A program made the position numbers and the translations under genes. DNA of 64,000 nucleotides, taken from the NCBI GenBank assembly GCA_001579985.1, contig LRSR01010568.1, positions 1-64,000 of the forward strand, given 5' to 3'. The stretch is from Hypsibius dujardini (lineage: Eukaryota > Tardigrada > Eutardigrada > Parachela > Hypsibiidae). Of the stretch, positions 52,021 through 64,000 are shown piece after piece; the first letter of the stretch is position 1; each line of letters opens with the position of its first letter. Under the pieces are notes generated by a model that did no database searches, was not told where the DNA came from, and saw only the letters and a list, made by a program, of their open reading frames with translations.

Positions 52021-55000
52021 TGCTCGTGGTGCATGGACTCAACTGTTCCTCACAGACAACAACAATCAGCAGCAGCAGCAGCAGCAGCAGCAAGGGCAAA
52101 CAATCACACACCGGTCTGCGATGCATAGAGCTGCATAGAGTGCTGCCCGTAGTGACACCCAGACGTAACATAGCAGCATCAGCCTGACCGGAGGACGATC
52201 CCCACCGCCACTCCGCTCCACGTCAACGGTAATAAAATCATCCACAATGGAGTTGAACTTTTAAGGAGATATAGGTAGCAGAAAAGATCATGACGCGAGG
52301 CTTCTTCCTTCCCGACACAATTAATGCTTAATCCATGAGTATTAGTTATAGTCCGATCAAAGAGAGAGAGCTCACACGCTACAATGGGCAGCAGCAGCAG
52401 CAGGAGCACGAGAGAAGGAGAAGGAGAGATAGGGATGCTGGATTCTACGGGAGCTAAAAAATATCAGAGGAATGAGACGAGCGAGGTCTCTCTCCTCGTG
52501 TACTAGTACTGGTATACTAGTAGTACTGTCATATAGTGGTATATATGTGGAGAATAAATCAGGAAGGACAGGCCTGTGTATAGCCTCAGACACGCACTTG
52601 CAATTGTGCACCCACGATCCAGGAGTGTCTGTCTACGCAGACCGAGCAAGATCCCACTCTTGCCGCGCAACAACAACTACTACTCCTACTCTCCACCAGC
52701 TGCATACTGCACAGAAAACATCCACATCATCATCAGACGGAGGAGACCTCGTCGTCATTCTCTTCTCCCCCCGCACAAGCTACGACGAGGAGCGCTCTTT
52801 CCTGTGCAGCTGCAAAACAGACAAAAAGGTCCTTTGTACTCGAATCTACGTCTACGAACTCGCCTCCATCTTCCATATATACAGATATATACAAGTGAAG
52901 TATTGCATGGTTTTATGGCAGACGGCGGTACACCGTCCTCTTAATTCATCATGATCCTTTAAATTAGTAAACAGCTCTCAGATATTACCTATCCTCAACT
53001 TTGTCAAGACTGTGCAGTGTATTCCTTCTGGTCAAAGAATGTGCCAAGGGTCAAGGGAATATCAATTGGCGTCTACAGTCTACAGGGAAAGGCTAATTGC
53101 TGGCTAATTGCTTTTGGCAAGGGAAGCAGCATGTTTCCATTGAGCGAGTACTTAAGGCCTCTGCATAATAATAATAATTCGCACCTTCTAAAAGAGCTCT
53201 TCACAAATCCTTCATGTCAGAGAAAAATCAACTTTGTCTTCCACACAATGACAGAACATTCAGTGAAATTGATGAAACATAAATATCCTACACTTGTTGT
53301 CTTTCATCAATTTTATTTGATTCATTTTAAACATTTTTTAGCTAAGACAAAAATGAATCACGTCAATTACCGATACTTTAGATGACAGACATTCTCAGTG
53401 GACAGATCACTGCCCAATGCATTATGAGCGACAGGGTGATTGTTATGCATCTACTCTCAGCCTCCTTCTTTCAAAAAAAGTCATTGAATTATTTAAAAAC
53501 ATTAGGCAAGAACAATATTTTAGGAAGATCGGAAGGGGCTAGTACTCTACTTGAGGGATCGTTAAATTATGATGAACCTCCACCTTCCCCAGAGGTCTTT
53601 CTCATCACCGACTCATATCACCACATGAATATTTGACAGCGTTTATTGAGCATGCTTTTTTTCAAAAACTAACACACTACAAAGCAGTAATTACTCCAAC
53701 TTTCTACTATTTGTTTTCGTATGATGTTTATTAAATAACCAGAAATGACGTAAAGAACTTGAAAAAGCGATGGTCATGACCATGGGGTTTTTTCTTTCTA
53801 CACGAAGCTTCGAAAGTAGAAATAGGAGTGGGGACCTGCCTACCCTTAGGTCGAAAAAAGGTAGGAGGTAAGAGTTCCTGTCCCGTTGACCAAGACCTAC
53901 TTGGCCGGCGAAAGAGGGTGGTCACTTTACATGTAAAAGTATTTTCAGCAAGCTTTCTGTTCTACGCACGAGGCTTCCTAAGAGGTAGGACTAGTACTGT
54001 ACACTATTTGCAACAGCATTTTGAAAGAAGAACACGACTCTTCCGGTACGTAGAGGAAAAAATGATTCCCTTGTGGAATATGGAACTGGCGACTTGTATA
54101 TATACAATAGAGATGAAAGTGTGATGAGCTGAAAAAAGGTTGTTGGTGCCGCGCGGCACCCCGCCGGGGGCCAAGGAAAGAGGGAAGCTAAATGATGGGA
54201 GGGAGGGGGAATGCATGGGATATACACACAGACAGAGAATGAATCCCCATGAGTCGAACGCGCGAAGGGAGCTCCGAACGAGCGAGACACAAGAATTACA
54301 AGATGATAATAATGTTCCTGTAGCTCGTACTGTCTGTATTGGGACGTACCTTCTTTGTTGGGGATGCCGAGAGGCGTGATTTCCACAAGACAAACTCACA
54401 TACACACTCTACAATTCTGTGCGTCAAGGTCCAACTCCAATGGCAGTGCATTAAATAATGCAAAATCCCCCACATCAAAATCTTTCCAAAGTTACTCTTT
54501 TTTTATGGAACCGCGTAGAAATAAATGATGATGCCTCCTCGCCTCGTCTCGCTTTCAAATTGCAACTTGATTGCTAATCCCAAAACCGTTTGAGATTGGA
54601 GTTTTTAGGGGAAGAGGCGACAGGTCAAGTCAAGGGATGGATGGATGGTGTGGATGGAACGAAAACGGGGGATTTTGAACTGTAATTGGAAAGCAAACCA
54701 CCAACGAGCGACATTAAGACAAGGCATAAAATGTCGCAGTTCACTGGTTTAGTGGAGGAAAAAAACGATATCGACTCCTCATTCTCTCTGTCTTTCTCTG
54801 TCTGTCTCTTCTTTAGGCACATACATCTACACACACGACCCGGTAATATGTAGTGTATGTAGTATCTGGCCAATGTGGGTGGTGGTGAAAAAGGGATGGG
54901 GGACTCGGACGAGAACGGGAGGAGATGAGAGAGTGATGCGAGAGCCCGTTATCAGACACGCGCGGGAGGGGAGAGAGTTGCGTGTGTATGTGTGTGAGAC

Positions 55001-57312
55001 TTTCTTCAGAGACCCCCTTCCCCTTCTCCGTCTCCGTCTCTCCGTCCTTCCTTCCTTCCTTCCGCCCTCCCGCGCTCTCTCGCTCCTTTTTACTTGAGCT
55101 CTTCATCCGCATCCTTTATACACGAGTTTGCGGGTAGTGTGGGCTACAATAACACACGCTCTCTTCTCTCTCTCTCTCTCTCTCTTTAGCTGTCACAGCC
55201 ACAAAGTAGACGGCTGATGCTGACATCGCGCGGCATAAATGCCATTTGCGATTCCATAAAACTTCCCCAAAACTCGCCTCGTCCTACGCCCGCCTAGGCA
55301 CGCCAAAAATTGGGCTTTATTAAAAAAAATGTTTGCGGAGCAGGGTCTTGCGCTTTATAAATTCCCGAGCTAGGTATTGCTTTCATATTCATCACCGAAA
55401 GTTAGGCGGTTTAACTCCGGAAGTAAATGCGTGGGTCTTAGATACCGGGTGAAGGAGTAGAGAAAAGGTCTCTGGGCTTATTTTGTAATTTGGCTCATCT
55501 CGCCGCTCGCTCTCGCCGAGTCACAACTGCAAATTGTACCAGGAAAGGGAGGAGCGGAGATGAGTGTGATTTGCAAAAGAAAAGCCTCGTCGTTGGGGTT
55601 ATTATGCGGCGCGCGACAAGGCCAAATTAGAGAGATCAGACATCTGGTGGCAGCGCCACTCCGACCGACTCACTGCTGTATGTATGTGTGTGTATATGTG
55701 ATCTTGGGAAGCGGAAGGGAAGCAGAGACGGGAGACGGAGGCGCGGATCGAGTCAGTGGATCGTTAAGAGTGTGTGTGTGTGGATGCGAACAAGTAGCGC
55801 AGGAACCCGTCTGCGCGCACGGGGGATCCAACCGTCTCCTCCTTCTCCCAGAACGGTTGAAGGGAGAGAGACTACCACCTAATGTCGACAGATGTGGCCG
55901 CGCTGCTTTATGCCCCTTACATAACAGTATCGTGCGCCAGTCGTCGTCGGTCGGTCGCTTTATTCCTTTTTCAAGTGCCGGTTGCCGGCAGTCAACCAAC
56001 GATATATTCACCCTCAACTACATAAACACATACACGGCTATACATCTTCAGCTGTAGGCTGTAGATGGCTCCCCAGTTGGCTTCAGCCCGCCCCAGTCCA
56101 CCTAATTTCGTTTTCAATCAAAACCTCATCCAATTCAACTATTTTCCCACTCATTCTTACTCGAGCATCCTCCTACCTGTATATGTGTACAATCTGTAGA
56201 AGAAATAAACCACACCCACGCCGGTCAGAGAACCTCTAGTGCAGCCAGACGCGCGGAAGCTGGTAAGGCAGAAACGAATTGGGCAGAACCGCCGAAAAAC
56301 GCCGGATACCCTTCGACATGCCTCAATTCAAGTAGCTCTCCATCAACGCCAACTTTCCCCCCCCCCCCGCCCCGCCTTACTCTTCTGCTGCCTTGGCGTC
56401 CTCACTCACTGTCGTGCTCAACACGTCGTCGACTTCTTGTCCGACCGAGATCTCGCTCTGCTTGGAAGGACGCGCGCGCTCTAAGAAAGACAATTAGTAA
56501 GGAGACGGTCTCTTGGACGCATTTTCGGTCCTTGAAGAAAGGGTTCGTCGCAGTGTGCAAGGACACTGACTGACTGGGACATGAACTCGAAGAGTCGTTA
56601 AGGCGGTGTGACCACCGCGTGGAATTAGTCATTTGGGAGCCAACACCTTTTTGCGTCGGATCATGAGTCCGCGCGCGCGCGCATCACACCCAAATGCAAT
56701 TTGGAGGAAGAGCGAATTTGCGGGCCGCGGACGCGGACCCACTAACCCAGCCAGTCAGCCAGACACAAAGTCTCACGCGCGAACCAAGAGGAGCGCGAGG
56801 AGAGGAGCGCTAGTATAAATCGATAATTTGATATTATGGCACACTGCAGAAAGTATTAGAGTCCATGAAGAGAGAGAGGGGTACAGTCGGGAAGGGAAGA
56901 AAAGAGAAGTGGGGGGAAAAGTGTCGAAGCCAATCGATAAAAGATCGAGGCGACGCGTGTGTTATATGCTAGCAAGCATTGGCTTTTATAGCAATAATAC
57001 ACACCAGATCCCGGTTGCTGCTGCTACCCCAGACACCACCAAAAAAATTACCCCTATCGTCATCTCTCCAGGCAGAGACAGAGAGACAAACACAAACTTG
57101 TTACACACACTCTTTCCGACTTGTTTCCTTCCCTTTTTTGTTCCTCTCTTGCATCTGTTCCCTTTTCATTCCCAAGCTTGGCTACAGGCTTCCTGTAATA
57201 CAATTAACTAATCTATCGCTTAAAGCGCCTTATTTATACATATACATATATATAGACAAGAAAAAACACACGCGGCCAGACGGACATGCCTGGCAGGCAG
57301 ACATGCGCGTGT
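52021..57312. other. 5-kb noncoding region upstream of UNC80
   Basis: No exon with recognisable protein is seen on either strand. Simple repeats are an AGC run at 52067-52092 just upstream of the UNC80 ATG, a CT run near 55158-55186, a poly-C run near 56357-56370 and a CG alternation at 56669-56682. CpG-rich stretches (about 55500-56800) alternate with AT-rich ones. It probably holds UNC80 5' untranslated exons and control DNA, but none can be pinned down by eye. Confidence 0.5.
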
Positions 57313-59182
57313 TTAGTGCAAAAAGGCCGCTAAAAAGGGCGCGTGCCTGTAATAATCCTTGTCGTAATCCGACCGCTCATAGCTGCTGTCACCTCGCATC
57401 AGATAGTTCCGTAGAATGGGCGCTAATAAATTCAGTCGGTGATACTGTTGACGGTTGCTGCTGAAACTACTCGGATAAGACCCCAACGACGACGACCCGG
57501 AGAGACCGGTGTCGAACCGACCGCCCGTGCCGACAGCTCCACCTTCAGTCTGCGGGGAGAAGGCCTTGAAAAAGGGCGAAGTAAATCCTCCCGGAGTCGG
57601 CCGATTGCCAGCCGTGCTTAGATGGACACGACGTGGAGGGGCTACGAATTGTCCGTCTCCTCCATCTCCGGGATGGATTCTCGGCCGCAACTCCGCACCG
57701 ATGGACTGGAGTTGTTTGGTAGTCAAGCCGCCATGGGTAGGTGCCAAGGCAGACGGTGCGACCAACCGTTCCTCGAGGGCACCGACAAACTGCCGGCTTC
57801 GGCCAGGGTTCTCTGCCGCCGGGAAGCCTCGTAAACTTGAAGAATCGACGAAAATTCCAGCGTTGGAATCTAAAAATGTCGGTGAAACGGAATGGAAGCT
57901 CTCCGTCTGCTCAACGGGGAAGGAGAGGGTGCTCAGTCCGGACCGCGAGCCGCCGTAACCGTAGGGGTACTTTTTGTAGTCGTTGGTGTTGTACGGCACC
58001 GTGTTCGGGCTGTGATAGATTGATGTCATGGCTTGGTCGAATCGGGTCGATGCCGCGGAAGGAACTGGGTCCGATCCGCCGACCGGTTCGTAAGTGGCCC
58101 CACCGACGGACCGACCGTGATAGGCCGCCATGACGTCATCGTAGTTAAAAACCTTTCTGCGGCTACTTTTGATTGGCGGAGGTTGGGCTCGCGCTGGCTC
58201 GAGGTAAGGATCGGGTTCGAGGAATGACTCTGGGAAGGGTCCGGTGGCGAGCTCGTAGACGTGAGTCGTCGGACGGAGCGCTGCGGCTTGTCGGCTGCGG
58301 GCCCAGACGGGGACGTGGCCGATGGGAATTCCGTAATCCGGCGCAAGTTCCGCATTGTCGAAAACTGCTAGTCGGTCGTATGGTTTCTCGTTGTATGGAT
58401 CAACCTTGGAGCCGGATTTCTCGTCTAGAAGTAGAAAAAAAACCAAAGGATAAAGGATGGGTTGTCTTACCAAAGTCTAGCAGCTCAATTAAAACAAATT
58501 AATATATGTGGAAACTGCTTTTTGATTTACTCTGTGGAATATAGGATAATTTGCTGTGCGCACTTATAATTGTGTCAATATCAAACTTTCACCAACAGCA
58601 AGTGATCACCAAAACTTTGGGTCTACATAACTCCTTACAATTATAGTTATGGGTCTGGATGAGTTTGGGAATGAGCGCCTCCGGCAAGGGTTTCGCCGGG
58701 TAGAAGCCATGTTGTTTATGCGAGGAATGGTAATTTGGTACATCCTCCAACGTATGTACTCTTTGTCTCGCCCCACGAGAAGGCTCTTCCGGCAGATAGG
58801 ACATATTTAACCGTTCAAATGACAAAGGTTCTAGCCGTGGTGTCAGCGTTTCAATTCCTTGACTTCTCTCAAGGCTCCTGGTTGAGGGTCCCTCCACTGC
58901 CGTGCCGGGTGGCAGGTTGAACGGACCGAACGCTTCAAATCCTACCGTTCTCGGATGGCTGTTAGACGCGGCGACCTCCAGCGTTCCCGAGGTGAGATCA
59001 GCTCGGAAGGGTGAGTCACCGAGGTTGAACGTTAACGACGGTGAAGACGGAGCTCGGTTGTGGGTTTTGTTGATAAATTCCGACGGTGAAGATGGATTGA
59101 CCAGTTTAACCGGTGTCCCTGAGCCATGGTCGATGGCCAAACAGGGAGTAAAGGCCAACCCGAATAAGAAAAGGTACATCAT
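57313..59182 (-). CDS. Secreted low-complexity protein, 551 residues
   Basis: Two exons, 59182-58639 and 58424-57313, join in phase 1. The chosen start (MMYLFLFGLAFTPCLA) gives a clean signal peptide. An in-frame ATG 60 nt upstream would add MNNLNTAFIFF... and hide it, and a TGTAG just before suggests a 5' untranslated intron. The mature chain is rich in Pro, Ser, Gly, Tyr and Arg and almost without cysteine. It has many Tyr-containing motifs (KKYPYGYGGSRSG, YNEKPYDRLAVF) and ends SDYDKDYYRHAPFLAAFLH. No domain is recognised. The composition would suit an extracellular matrix or cuticle protein, or a prohormone-like scaffold; that is only a guess. The first exon starts about 4.8 kb from the right edge of the window. 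Confidence 0.78.
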
Positions 59183-60448
59183 TTGGACTTTTAGACTACA
59201 GCCTCCCGGGAAAAAAATAAAAGCCGTATTGAGATTGTTCATAATGATGAGTCTCCAAAAGTTGCTTTGTCGGTGCGGATTGACTTATATTTATGTGCAC
59301 AGGGAGAGATATGACACATGACTGGCCGACGGTCGTGCAACGATCACGTACCTGGGGCCCATTGTGGCAGTCAAGTGTACTCATTGTCTACACCATTCTT
59401 GCCCATTCAACGGGTCGATTGACGGTGCGTGCACTTTGGTGAGGAGGTCAAGTCAATGCTGGCATGACGGCTTTGTCGTTATTATTAGCAGCACGAGAGA
59501 AATGGTCAACAATGCTTTAGTTTGGCGTGAAACATGTGGTTAGTCGTGTGTGGTGCGTCTTGCAAACCGGAAGCTGATGGAAGCCCCTTCCGTCCGCAAG
59601 AGAATTGTTAAATGGTCAAATCAGACACTGTCTGCCTGAAGTGCATGTACGATAGTCTGTCAGTCCAATTTGAAAATGTCAAATTACAAGTCGCTTCCTG
59701 ATTTGTCGAGTGTACAGTCAGATACAGGTGCCGGATCACGTCAAATTAATAATAAAAGCTGAACCGTTGCTTTTTTGTGAAATTTTTCTGAATTATCTGT
59801 GAAATATCTACGGTAATTGCATATGCCCAGAGGCTTGTTTAGGGTCCTAACAAGTCGGAACCAGGACCCCTCATGGTAGGGGCGAGGGTGAGCAAAGGGC
59901 AAATGGCATTTTTTTTTCAAAAGTCAACCCAAAACTGCAGATCCACGTGAATCCCTGATCATTTTAAAACTTGGGGAAGTATTGGGATCTTATTCCAAGG
60001 CCTCCTCCCCTGGGATTTCAACACACTTAAAAAAATGTCCTTCACATTTGAGGTTTGTTGGGGTCCAATATGACCTCAGTGTTGACAAATGTAAATGGGA
60101 GGTTCAGAACATTCAAGAACAGCTCAAATTTCATGGAAAGTCTGAAGTTTTTGAAAATATTTAAAAATCCCCGGGGGCCTGGAAATGAGACCCCCATACC
60201 CCCACAAGTTTCAAATGATTCGGGACAAGAAGCCAAATTCTGGGTCCAATCTTGAAAAAAGTTCATTCTGCTCCTTTTGCCCACCTCCTGGCAATACTAC
60301 GAGAGGTCTGACTGGTTGCAACTTCTAAGGAGCCCTAAACAAGCCTCTGCATTTACCATAAAGAACAGTTCTATTGCGTAAGCTTTGTTTACAAAAGATT
60401 TGATGGGTAGCCTTACATCCAAAAGATATTATTATATTTATATTTTAA
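59183..60448. other. Spacer holding a TA-flanked transposable element
   Basis: Upstream flank of the secreted low-complexity gene and downstream flank of the chitinase. Its main content is the inverted-repeat element at 59811-60358. No exon is supported. Confidence 0.5.
59811..60358. mobile_element. 548-bp MITE with about 45-bp terminal inverted repeats
   Basis: The left end, CGGTAATTGC...AGAGGCTTGTTTAGGG...AAC(C)AG, matches the inverted right end, TGGTAAATGCAGAGGCTTG...AACCAG. TA lies immediately outside each end (59809-59810 and 60359-60360). The left arm has an 8-bp insertion (ATATGCCC) relative to the right. The inner 450 bp has no transposase-like frame. TA duplication fits a Tc1/mariner-type non-autonomous element. 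Confidence 0.78.
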
Positions 60449-63400
60449 CTACTTCCCGGCGCGAGAGTCCACACAACCGTCACAACTACAAAAGGCCCTT
60501 CCCGCTCCACAGAAGCCCCACTTGGAACAGCAGTGGGCGGAGTCATCATCGGGATTACAGATCGCCACCTGACCGTTGATACGAGCTGCAAACGTACCGC
60601 ATCGCGGCTGTCCCGGTTTCACCACAGTGAAGCCGACATGCCAGCGCACCTCGGATGCAGCTCGAGCTCTGACGTTGAGTTTGGTCCGATTTCGGGCGTA
60701 ATCAATGCAGCCGACGCAATCGCAGTATTCCGGCCCAGATCCGCAGTAACCATGTCGGGAGCAGCATTTGACTGCGGCATCGTCGGGATTACACGTTGCC
60801 ACGTAACCGTCCACCGGTGGTGCCTGTCCTCCACAACGGGGTTCGCCCGGCTTGGCCACGTCGAACTCGGTGTGCCAGCGGATGGGGCCAGATGGCTTGG
60901 TCGGTTCCTCCACCAATTTCTGCAGGTCTTTGGTGTAGTCCACGCAACCGGGGCAGTCGCAGAATTCAGTGCCGGTTCCGCAGTAACCGTGTTTGGAGCA
61001 GCAGTTGTAGCCGAGATCGTCGGGATCGCAGACCGGGTAGTAACCCTTCAAAAGCAACACAATTATTTTATTACACTCCTATGTACAATATACTACGGTT
61101 CAAACAGGACTTGCAGATTCATACCAAATATCATGGTTTGCAGAAACATTTTCAATGGGCCCAATCACTTATCCTCCATCTAATCAAATAAATATTGATA
61201 AAAATAATCGACTCAGACATGTGTGTTTTTCCGATGAAACTCCAACGAATGTTATATTTTAAAAATCCAGGACTCATTAGGACCGGCAGTAAACATTAAA
61301 GGTCGTTGACTTGACCTTCTATGCGTTCCGTGCTATATTCGAACTGCCAGCATGTTACCGAAATTTCTTACATATTTACTCTTTGCCCCATGTTATTGGT
61401 AAAACTAAGTTTTAAAGTGAGTGATACGGGCTTGCATTTACTACCGTATATCGTCTAGCTAAACAAACTGATTCGATATGCTAGGGTAGACACATAATAA
61501 GAAGATTTAAGCACAATAATTTCACCCCGTTGTAAGCATCGCATGTTTTGATGAACATTTTCCAAAATGATTGCCAATGTTCCGACCCTCAACGTGACCT
61601 TCTCTCCTCATAACCAAACCTCCAACCTCGAAGGCTTGCTAGATACCCAGGCAGCGATAGGGATGAACCGTGCGTGGGCCATCCTCCATCCTGTCTCCTA
61701 CCGTGCGCATCATTCCGCAAGGTTTGCCCTCTTTGTATGTGCTCTCATCTGGGCTGTTGGGCCTCTGCCTTGAGGGTGCATTCCCGTTTATGGACGTCCT
61801 ATACTATCGTACCGACATTACGACGGAAAATGGTTGCAATTTCGGTTACAACAGCGTTAAGGCCTCTCATTTAGCAGTATGGGCTAAAACTACAGACTTA
61901 CGCATTTATCTTCCGGCCCTCTGGTGCGTTTTACTTTCCTTTCCTGAAGTACTAGTCCGACAATATCGACTACGACGGCAATCGGCGAGCCATACATTAG
62001 CTCCGCCTTGAAATTAATCTCGAACAAAGCAACACCCTTAGGCTGAACACACTTGTTGAAACGTCCCGACCCAGCCAGGCTTTGTAACTAGTCTCCTCAG
62101 GTAAGGTTCAGCAACGTGCTGAGCGGGATTCACGGAGGCTTAAAATTCTGGTATTGTTGACGATGAGCGAAACGACATTTTATTTGCCTCTAATTATCGG
62201 CTACAATCTCCAGGATTGGTGGCCGGGGATTAGTGAGACCAACGCGGGACAGCACTTTTACGAATGGTCGTTGCTGTTTTTTCCTGCCAAGTGGTAGTGG
62301 ACCCCGTTGTTATTTGTTCTAGCTATAGACTCACTGCATGACGGCTTTGTACGACAGTTCGGCTGTCTTGACTGCTGCTTCACCACCCGCGTCTCCACCG
62401 TTCTAGAATAGATCCTTTCGGTGTTCCGGCATATGCGGATCTCAATAAGAATTTTTCGCACAAGAAAATATCTCCCGACGCCTGATCGACAATCATATGG
62501 GTTTGCCTGCTTGAACCCCGCCCCAGTCTGCTACGAGATACTTTATACCGAAGGTGAATCCACTCGTTTATGCCTTACCATTCAAACAATAAAGTAAATT
62601 TGTGAATTGTAAATAAATTAGCCCTCCATTCTATCTTACCTTGTAGAGCGGTGCTTGCCGACCGCATCGCCCGGCATTGGTCTCGTTCTCATCCCACGTC
62701 CACCAACGCTTCTCCTTCAGTGGATTGCATTGATAATTGACACTGCTCGGGGTGGTTTGACAGGCATGCGCTGCCACGGTCGACAGCAAACTCCCCAAGC
62801 CATCGTCTTGATCCACCGACCACACCATCACTCCACCCAAATTATGTTCCACGGCATAACGGACCTTAGCTTCAATGGACCGAGCGTCGTCGTAAGTGAC
62901 CACGAGACCGGTACTCGACTGCACGGCGTAAGGGGTTTGCGACCTGTTCTCCCATCTCCGTTCAAAAGTGGGATCGATGAGCCAGGTTTGGGCGAGTTGA
63001 CGGTAGCTCCGTTCGCCGCCGTACTTTCCGTTCACCAGCTCCGCCATACGGAACAGATCGAAACCAGGGTTGGGAGATGATTTAGCCTGCGACCAGTAAC
63101 GCCCGTAGAAAGGCAAACCCATGACAATTTTGGAGGGTTCCTTGGTCGCACAGACGTACTGCTTCAACGCCCAGTTGGCGTTGAGTTTGCCCGAGTACTT
63201 CAACGGACCGCCGTGGTAAAGCGGTGCGTTGGGGCCCACGTAGGCGCCCCATTTGGAGTCCCAAGCACCGTTAAAATCGTATGCCATTACATGGATCCAG
63301 TCCACCCAGACGATGAGACCTTCCAGATCGTATCCAGCTCTATGTGTGAGAAAAAAACAGATTTGTCGTAAACTTTATGCGGAGAGTGACAATATTATAC

Positions 63401-63960
63401 AGTGGAAGGTGCTGTTTGTGGCTGCAATCATTATGAGCGGTGAATTATTGGCTGGGGGTGAGCATGGTACTTGGACCGAATCTATGAGTTTTGGCGCTCA
63501 TATGTCTTTTGGGGTCCTTCCTATCTTTATATTTTTATGCCAAAACGTTTGAGACCGTTTGCAAAATGCCGCAGCAAATGATTTTAACTGTTGCGATGTT
63601 GGAAAGTTAAACAAAAAAGCCGTTGCTTCACTTGCCTTAAGGCCGTGTCTCCTGCAGCTGCGGCAATCGTCAGCAGATACTTGTCATTCCTATTTTCCGC
63701 AGCCGCTTTGGCGTCCAAAGCCTGTCGCAGTTTCCTGAGGAAGGTGACGTAGTTTGGTTTATCCGCTTCCATTCCGTCTGCAGCCCCGCCCTTCACCGGA
63801 TACTCCCAATCAATATCGACCCCGTCAAACTGAAAGCGTGTTATTGCTTCGAGAGTGCTTTGAATAAAGGTTGCCGTGAGTGTTTCACTTGCGGCGATGG
63901 CTGAGAAATGCTCTGAATTGGCCCATCCTCCGACAGCGAAAAGAGTCTTCAATGGCATGC
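60449..63960 (-). CDS. Chitinase (GH18) with three hevein-like domains, 5' end outside window
   Basis: Visible exons: 63960-63636, 63339-62640, 61045-60449. The 5' exons lie beyond the right edge. The enzyme hydrolyses chitin outside the cell. The GH18 barrel shows TLFAVGGWAN, the catalytic motif DGVDIDWEYP with its Glu, VMAYDFNGAWD, GLPFYGRYW and GGVMVWSVDQDD. The C-terminus has three repeats of the pattern RCG-x-QAP...CNPDD...CCS-x-x-GYCG-x-G-x-x-YC-x-C-x-GC-x-DY. The linkers are of the type WHxxFxVxKPGxP. This cysteine pattern is that of hevein-like (CBM18/ChtBD1) chitin-binding modules rather than the peritrophin type usual in animal chitinases. The intron after the first visible exon is GC-AG (AAG/GCAAGT at 63635). 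The 1.6-kb intron 62639-61046 contains an antisense GPCR relic. Confidence 0.92.
61567..62597 (+). pseudogene. Decayed GPCR nested antisense in the chitinase intron
   Basis: After an ATG and an N-glycosylated-looking leader (LNVTFSPHNQTSNLEG) the sequence jumps to the end of TM3 with a DRY-like MNRAWAILHPVSYR and then TM4 (FALFVCALIWAVGPLP). A frame change near 61770 is needed to continue into ECL2/TM5 (...RIYLPALWCVLLSFP). TM6/TM7 follow as TFYLPLIIGYNL and FYEWSLLFFPAKW, then a stop TAG and WTPLLFVLAIDSLHDGF. TM1 and TM2 are absent. The FYxWSLL...P(I/L)L..LA signature in TM7 is shared with the relic at 38351-39217, so the two belong to one receptor group. Confidence 0.65.
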
Positions 63961-64000
63961 CTTTGAGTGAGTGTGCTTTTTTTACGATAAAGAGGTCAAC

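Noticed and set aside
52472-52954. 160-residue open frame upstream of UNC80
   Set aside because: No homology pattern or splice support, and a second overlapping frame is equally long; composition is Ser/Thr/Arg-biased like random GC-variable DNA.
55560-56057. 165-residue plus-strand open frame
   Set aside because: CpG-rich DNA gives open frames on both strands here; no domain, signal peptide or splice partner is visible.

Overview
The window is a stretch of a compact, intron-rich invertebrate animal genome. Introns are mostly 55 to 300 nt with GT-AG ends, genes are close together on both strands, and almost every identifiable gene has a clear metazoan orthologue. The CBS gene keeps the N-terminal heme-binding segment, which nematode CBS lacks, and there is a GH18 chitinase. 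This fits a small-genome ecdysozoan such as a tardigrade or a related group, but the species cannot be fixed from the sequence. Short degenerate TCTG/CAGA arrays are scattered through introns and spacers, and several small TA-flanked inverted-repeat elements (MITEs) are present.

Left part (1-14000, + strand). An eight-exon single-pass membrane protein with immunoglobulin-like cysteine spacing (802-4629) is followed by a natriuretic-peptide-receptor-like cluster. The cluster has a decayed copy (5225-6845), an apparently intact 12-exon gene with ANF-receptor ectodomain, one membrane span and a very short tail (8607-11939), and one stray duplicated exon (13316-13468).

Centre-left (14000-32200). 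MBTPS2, the site-2 protease (-), is followed by a small Gly/Asn-rich secreted protein (-), TFIIE-beta GTF2E2 (+) and cystathionine beta-synthase CBS (-). The last two converge, with stop codons about 225 nt apart. Next come a small secreted peptide gene carrying a CGCS..WCW motif and a related downstream fragment (+), then a trypsin-fold protein whose catalytic His and Ser are both replaced (-).

Centre-right (32839-52020, - strand). One gene, UNC80, the large auxiliary subunit of the NALCN sodium-leak channel, fills about 19 kb. I could chain 27 exons in consistent phase into 3355 codons plus stop. A decayed antisense GPCR lies inside its 2-kb intron 21, and a fold-back element lies in intron 26. 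About 5 kb of noncoding DNA lies upstream of its start codon.

Right part (57313-64000, - strand). A 551-residue secreted low-complexity protein precedes a 548-bp TA-flanked element. The window ends with the 3' part of a GH18 chitinase with three hevein-like cysteine domains, whose long intron holds a second antisense GPCR relic related to the first. Exon junctions were inferred by eye from splice signals, phase continuity and remembered family sequences, so single junctions can be off by a few bases.
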